Part shown: positions 58,795 through 64,000 of the stretch, piece after piece
Numbering within the stretch: position 1 is the first letter of the stretch
How the letters are laid out: every line of letters starts with the position of its first letter
DNA from: Streptomyces albidoflavus
Lineage (GTDB): Bacteria > Actinomycetota > Actinomycetes > Streptomycetales > Streptomycetaceae
Assembly (NCBI RefSeq): GCF_000719955.1
Contig: NZ_JOII01000017.1
Location: 1 to 64,000 of the forward strand
Direction of reading: 5' to 3'
Length of the DNA stretch: 64,000 nucleotides
Notes under the pieces: generated by a model
The model's database searches: none
Told to the model about the DNA's origin: nothing
The model's input: the letters and a program-made list of their open reading frames with translations, nothing else
Made by a program: the position numbers and the translations under genes

Positions 58795-59075
58795 GCGGAC
58801 TCCTCTCGGCCGGACGGCCACCGGACGGCTCGCCCCCGTACGACGTGAACAGGCGGCTTGGGCGCCGGAATCGGGCGCGGCCCCACCCGGGCGGCTCCGC
58901 GCGGGCGCCCGAAGGCGGCCCGGACCGGGACGATACCGCCCGATCCCGGCCGTCCGGGGACCGGATCGCGCCCCGGCCCTCCGCCCGCGTCAAGCACCGT
59001 GCACACTGTCGTGGAGTGATGTCCCGCACATGCCACCCGGGTGTGACGGCGGCGCGACGCTTCGAGGAGGCAGGG

Positions 59076-59525
59076 ATGACGGTACTGGGACACCAGCCGC
59101 CCGGTCCTGACGAGGCGACCGGTCCGCCCGCCCCGCCGCCGGCCGCCGCGCTGGAGGTGCTCCGGCCCCGATTGCGCACGGCGGGCCAGCAGTTCGCGAT
59201 AGGCCCCGGCTGGCGGCGGCTGGTGCTCGACTGCCACCACCGGATATCCGCCGAGTTCCCGGCGTACGAACTCCTCGCGGTGAAGCAGAAGTACGGGCGG
59301 CTCTCCTTCCAGGCGTTCCCCCGGCCGTGGCGGCCGGGCGAGCGGAGCTGGACCCCCGACGAGCACGCCCGGCTGCACGAGCTGCTCGACGCCACCATCG
59401 CCCGCAGCGAGAGCCTGTGCGAACGGTGCGCGGCCCCCGCCCGGCTGCGCCGCACCCGCCGCCTCTGGCTCACCCTCTGCGACGCCTGCGAGGCGACGGT
59501 CGGGGAGAGCGGCGAACTGGGCTGA
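59076..59525 (+). CDS. small protein with two CxxC pairs, unknown function
   Basis: 149 residues from ATG at 59076, with GAGGAGG upstream. A Pro-rich start leads to a helix LEVLRPRLRTAGQQFAIGPG, then HHRISAEFPAYELLAVKQKYG. Two CxxC pairs, in LCERCAAPARLRR and TLCDACEATV, suggest a zinc ribbon or structural zinc site. It is convergent with the HAD gene, 18 bases apart. The 281 bases upstream hold no gene I can support. Confidence 0.75.
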   Translation: MTVLGHQPPGPDEATGPPAPPPAAALEVLRPRLRTAGQQFAIGPGWRRLVLDCHHRISAEFPAYELLAVKQKYGRLSFQAFPRPWRPGERSWTPDEHARLHELLDATIARSESLCERCAAPARLRRTRRLWLTLCDACEATVGESGELG

Positions 59526-59543
59526 CTCCGGCTCCGGCCCCGG

Positions 59544-60539
59544 TCAGCCGTAGACGCGTTCCAGGACCCGGGCCACGCCGTCCTCCTCGTTGCTGGTGGT
59601 GATCTCGTCGGCGACGGCGAGGAGTTCCGGGTGCGAGTTGGCCATGGCGACGCCGTGCGCGGCCCACTGGAGCATCGGCACGTCGTTCGGCATGTCGCCG
59701 AAGGCGAGGGTGTCGGCGGGGCCGAGGCCGAGCAGTTCGGCGGCGCGGGCCAGGCCGGTGGCCTTGGTGACCCCGAGCGGCTGGAGCTCGACCGTGCCCG
59801 GCCCGGCCATCGTGACCGTGGCCAGGCCGTCCACGGCCGAGCGCGCGGTGGCGGCCAGCTCGTCGTCGGTCAGCTCCGGGTGGCGGACCAGGACCTTGGC
59901 GATCGGCCGCTCCCACAGGGCGTCGCGGTGCGGGACCGGGCGGGCCGGCAGCGTGGGATGGGCCATGCGGTAACCGGGCTCGATCAGCGTGTGCCCGTCG
60001 GTGCCGTCCTGGTCGACGGCGGCGTAGAGCGCGCCCGTCTCCGCCTCGATCTTGCCGAGCGCGGTGGCGGCGGTCTCCCGGTCCAGGGTCAGGGCGCTCA
60101 GCATGCGGCCGCTCGCCGTGTCGTAGACCTGGGCGCCCTGGCCGCAGACCGCGATCCCCTCGTACCCGAGCGCGGCCAGCAGCCCCCGCACCCCCGGCAC
60201 GGGCCGCCCCGTCACCACGATGTGCCGGGCCCCGGCGCCGCGCGCCAGCTCCAGCGCGGCCCGCGTACGGGCCGAGACCCGGTCCCCCGCCCGCAGCAGC
60301 GTCCCGTCCAGGTCGGTTGCGACCAGCCCGTACGTCCGCCGGCCGCCCGCCGGCCGGGGCCGCTCCCGGCTCGGCGCCCGCCAGAGGGCGGAGTCGGCCT
60401 CCGCCTCCGCCTGCGCGGGGCCCGGCTGCGCGTCCGCCTGCGCGGGGCCCGGCTGGGTGAGGACCGGGGTGTGCGCGTGCGGCGGGTGGGGTGGCGCCTC
60501 GGGGGGCGCGGGGGACGGGTGTGCGGGGAGGAGGGCCAT
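59544..60539 (-). CDS. Cof-type HAD hydrolase with disordered N-terminal extension
   Basis: 331 residues from ATG at 60539. Motif I DLDGTLL (nucleophile Asp), motif II VTGRPVPGV, the Lys in IAKVLVRHP region and motif IV FGDMPNDVPML, followed by VAMANSHPELLAVAD. This is the Cof/YbjI sugar-phosphate phosphatase group. The first 70 residues are Pro/Ala-rich, with a duplicated QPGPAQA element encoded by a 24-base direct repeat (60405-60455). Substrate unknown. Confidence 0.88.
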   Translation of the reverse strand: MALLPAHPSPAPPEAPPHPPHAHTPVLTQPGPAQADAQPGPAQAEAEADSALWRAPSRERPRPAGGRRTYGLVATDLDGTLLRAGDRVSARTRAALELARGAGARHIVVTGRPVPGVRGLLAALGYEGIAVCGQGAQVYDTASGRMLSALTLDRETAATALGKIEAETGALYAAVDQDGTDGHTLIEPGYRMAHPTLPARPVPHRDALWERPIAKVLVRHPELTDDELAATARSAVDGLATVTMAGPGTVELQPLGVTKATGLARAAELLGLGPADTLAFGDMPNDVPMLQWAAHGVAMANSHPELLAVADEITTSNEEDGVARVLERVYG

Positions 60540-60793
60540 GATCCCCACGATACGGAGATAGGCCCCTGGCATGCGCCACCCCGGCATGCCCGGATTTCCC
60601 TGGCGCGGAGGGGCGTTGGGGGGCCGGCTGCGCGGACTGGGGTGCGGGGTGGCCGGGTGGGGGCGCGGTCACCCCGTTCGGGGGGTGCCTGCGGCGCGGG
60701 GTGGGGTTCGGCCGGACCGGGTGTGACGAGGACGGGGCGTCGCCGGGGGCCGTTCGGGTGGCGAGGGTGGTGGGGGCGTTGTCTGCTGGAGGT

Positions 60794-60952
60794 ATGAGTG
60801 ACCCGATTGAGACCTGGACCGACCGGCTGCGCGACACCGCCCCGGGGCTTGAGGAGAACCGGGCGCGGTCGTTCGTGCACGATCTGTACACCGCCGCGCA
60901 GAACGATCTCGGCGAGGAGGAGGCTGAGGCGGATTTCGAACGCGAGGAGTGA
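60794..60952 (+). CDS. small acidic protein of unknown function
   Basis: 52 residues (start MSDPIETWTDRLRDTAPGLE) from ATG at 60794, with a strong ribosome site CTGGAGGT. It is helical and ends in an acidic run (EEEAEADFEREE). Codon bias matches real genes. No family known to me. Followed by a repeated GGCGCGAGGAG(A)TGAC motif near 60955-60990 that may only be sequence noise. Confidence 0.6.
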   Translation: MSDPIETWTDRLRDTAPGLEENRARSFVHDLYTAAQNDLGEEEAEADFEREE

Positions 60953-61015
60953 CCGGCGCGAGGAGATGACCGGCGCGAGGAGTGACGGGGAGGCCCGCCT
61001 GGGCGGGCGGTCTCG

Positions 61016-61222
61016 CTAGGGCCGCGTCGTGACGTAGTAGAGGGCGATGTCCTCGGGAGCGTGGAGGCGCCAGTCCTCGCCGTCGGCGCTCACCACGGAG
61101 ACCCAGCCCTCGGGGGCCGATTCGGGCTCGACCAGGGTGAAGGGGCCCTGTCCGTTCACGCCCCACACCGTGCTGCCGATGCGCACGGTGTGGCCGTCGT
61201 TGGTGCGGTATGAAGAGGCCAT
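61016..61222 (-). CDS. small protein of unknown function
   Basis: 68 residues from ATG at 61222. The sequence (TNDGHTVRIGSTVWGVNGQG, then EGWVSVVSADGEDWRLHAPED) looks like a small beta barrel. There is no strong ribosome site. The start is chosen because upstream codons run into an intergenic-like stretch. Divergent from the fumarylacetoacetase gene; 215 bases between. Confidence 0.55.
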   Translation of the reverse strand: MASSYRTNDGHTVRIGSTVWGVNGQGPFTLVEPESAPEGWVSVVSADGEDWRLHAPEDIALYYVTTRP

Positions 61223-61437
61223 GTGGCGGTTGTACCACCGCTGTTGTCCCCGTACGCCCCCTTTCGGGGAGCGCTTGCGCGCAGGCCGGGGCGGGAGGGC
61301 GGGGCACCCCTGCCGCGGGCGGGTTCCGCGCACGTAACGTGTGGCCCGGCCCACGGCTGCCTCGCGGCCCCCTGTCCGGGGTGCGGGCGTCCCGCGGGCT
61401 CAACGACCGCACGCACGGAAAGCGAGGCCGCACCCAG

Positions 61438-62658
61438 ATGCCCGAGCTCACCCCGCTCGCCCTCCCCGAAGGCCACCCCTTCGGTCCGCACAACCTTCCG
61501 TACGGTGTCTTCTCGCCCGGCGACACCCCGCGCCGGGTCGGCGTCCGCCTCGGCGACCACGTCCTGGACGCGGGTGCCCTCGCCGCGGAACTGGGCTCGC
61601 CGCACGCCGCCCTGCTGACCGGCCCGACCCTCAACCCGTTGCTGGCCGCCGGTCGCCCGGTCTGGTCGCAGGTGCGCGCCGCGCTGACCACCTGGGTCAC
61701 CGACCCCGCCCACCACCCGGCCGTCGAGCGCCACGCCCACCCGCTCGCCGAGGTCTCCCTGCACCTGCCCTTCGAGGTCGGCGACTACGTCGACTTCTAC
61801 GCCAGCGAGCACCACGCCTCCAACGTCGGCCGCATCTTCCGCCCCGACGCGCCCACCCCGCTCACCCCCAACTGGAAGCACCTGCCCATCGGTTACCACG
61901 GCCGCTCCGGCACCGTCGTGGTCTCCGGCACGGACGTGGTGCGGCCCAGCGGCCAGCGGAAGGCGCCCGCCGACCCGGCGCCGGTCTTCGGTCCCTCGGT
62001 CAAGCTGGACATCGAGGCGGAGGTCGGCTTCGTCGTCGGTGTCGGCTCCGAGCGGGGGCGCGCCGTGCCGCTGGAGGCGTACCGGGACCACGTCTTCGGG
62101 CTCTGCCTGCTCAACGACTGGTCCGCCCGGGACATCCAGGCGTGGGAGTACGTGCCGCTCGGCCCGTTCCTGGGCAAGTCCTTCGCCACCTCGGTGTCGG
62201 CCTGGGTGACGCCGCTGGAGGCGCTGGAGACGGCGCGGGTCGTGCCGCCCGCCCGCGACGAGGCCCTGCTGCCCTACCTGGACGACTCCTCGGCCGAACC
62301 CGGCGGGTACGACCTGCGGATCAGCGTGGAGATCAACGGGGAGGTGGTGTCCGAGCCGCCGTTCACCACGATGTACTGGACGGCCGCGCAGATGCTGGCG
62401 CAGACCACGGTGAACGGGGCTTCGCTGCGCACCGGGGACCTCTACGGGTCCGGGACCGTCAGCGGGGCCGAGGCGGGGCAGCGGGGGTCGCTGCTGGAGC
62501 TGACCTGGAACGGAGAGCGGCCCCTGAAGCTGGGCTCCGGCGAGCGGAGCTTCCTGGAGGACGGGGACGAGGTGGTGTTGCGGGCCTGGGCGCCCGGGGC
62601 TCAGGGGGTGCCCGTGGGACTGGGCGAGGTGCGGGGCACTGTCGTACCCCGCACCTGA
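61438..62658 (+). CDS. fahA: fumarylacetoacetase
   Basis: 406 residues from ATG at 61438. The N-terminal SH3-like part (PFGPHNLPYGVFSPGD) is followed by DYVDFYASEHHASNVGRIFR, with the metal-binding Asp and catalytic His. The metal ligands lie in DIEAEVGFVVG and NDWSARDIQAWEYVPLG, and the loop LGKSFATSVSAWV closes the site. It cleaves fumarylacetoacetate to fumarate and acetoacetate, the last step of tyrosine/homogentisate breakdown. No other genes of that pathway are in the window. Confidence 0.95.
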   Translation: MPELTPLALPEGHPFGPHNLPYGVFSPGDTPRRVGVRLGDHVLDAGALAAELGSPHAALLTGPTLNPLLAAGRPVWSQVRAALTTWVTDPAHHPAVERHAHPLAEVSLHLPFEVGDYVDFYASEHHASNVGRIFRPDAPTPLTPNWKHLPIGYHGRSGTVVVSGTDVVRPSGQRKAPADPAPVFGPSVKLDIEAEVGFVVGVGSERGRAVPLEAYRDHVFGLCLLNDWSARDIQAWEYVPLGPFLGKSFATSVSAWVTPLEALETARVVPPARDEALLPYLDDSSAEPGGYDLRISVEINGEVVSEPPFTTMYWTAAQMLAQTTVNGASLRTGDLYGSGTVSGAEAGQRGSLLELTWNGERPLKLGSGERSFLEDGDEVVLRAWAPGAQGVPVGLGEVRGTVVPRT

Positions 62659-62728
62659 TCGTTCGGCTCGCGCCGGGCCGGGCTGTCTTTCGGCTCGGCC
62701 CGGTCGCCCCCGGGGGCGTTCACGGTGA

Positions 62729-62828
62729 CCTCAAGCGCCGGCCGGGCTGGATGTGGCCGGGCTTCGCGGCCCCGGGCGCGCGTACAAGACGGCCTCAAAC
62801 GCCGGCCGGGCTGGGATGTGGCCGGGCT
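62729..62828. repeat. tandem pair of a dispersed streptomycete intergenic repeat
   Basis: Copy 1 (62729-62763) and copy 2 (62793-62828) share CCTCAAxCGCCGGCCGGGCTGG followed by GATGTGGCCGGGCT with one insertion. This CCTCAAACGCCGG...GGGCTGG element recurs between genes in many streptomycete genomes as I know them. Here two copies fill the gap between the convergent fahA and recQ genes and may serve as a terminator. Confidence 0.65.
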
Positions 62829-62840
62829 GACTGGGGCGGC

Positions 62841-64000
<1,160 letters not shown>

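Overview
The window is about 72% GC, with the strong G/C third-position bias, GTG/TTG starts and gene order of a Streptomyces (or close streptomycete) chromosome. It is core chromosome: I see no phage, insertion sequence, plasmid gene or CRISPR array. Bases 1-60 are not biological. They are an Illumina Nextera i7 adaptor joined to the first gene, so the left edge is an assembly end.

Left part (65-15603). A Pycsar-effector-like membrane protein and an M48 metalloprotease form a short plus-strand pair. They converge on the minus-strand transcription/translation block nusG-secE, rplK-rplA, a lipoprotein gene, rplJ-rplL and rpoB-rpoC. This block has recognisable control elements: an L10 leader followed by an intrinsic terminator, several perfect terminator hairpins, and a good rpoB promoter. 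tRNA-Trp lies upstream of secE.

Middle (15807-26993). Metabolic and housekeeping genes: an aminotransferase, an adenosine deaminase-like enzyme, two NAD(P)-binding proteins, murB, a HadA/HadB-like dehydratase pair next to rpmG, tRNA-Met, tRNA-Thr, an amidohydrolase, a small secreted protein, tRNA-Tyr, yajQ, two small membrane proteins and htpX.

Redox block (27152-46255). A ten-gene complex I-like operon (nuoA,B,C,H,I,J,K,L,M,N) lacks nuoD and the NADH module nuoE,F,G. It is divergent from two paralogous sensor kinases (the second lacks the phospho-acceptor His), a NarL-type regulator and korAB, a 2-oxoacid:ferredoxin oxidoreductase. The arrangement suggests a ferredoxin-fed respiratory module with its own signalling system; this is inference. 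An HxlR regulator and a divergent NmrA-type quinone reductase follow, sharing an operator-like repeat.

Right part (46391-64000). rarD; a 10-residue Tyr-rich leader peptide with an attenuator-like repeat before an ABC-F ribosome-protection gene; VOC, LolA-like, polyprenyl synthase, peptide transporter plus CocE/NonD hydrolase, SDR, a P-loop kinase, several small unknowns, a HAD phosphatase, fumarylacetoacetase, a dispersed repeat pair, and recQ cut by the right edge.

The best candidates for something new are the nuo/kinase/korAB block (with its repeat-tailed NuoC and pseudokinase), the ABC-F leader, and the Pycsar-like/M48 pair.
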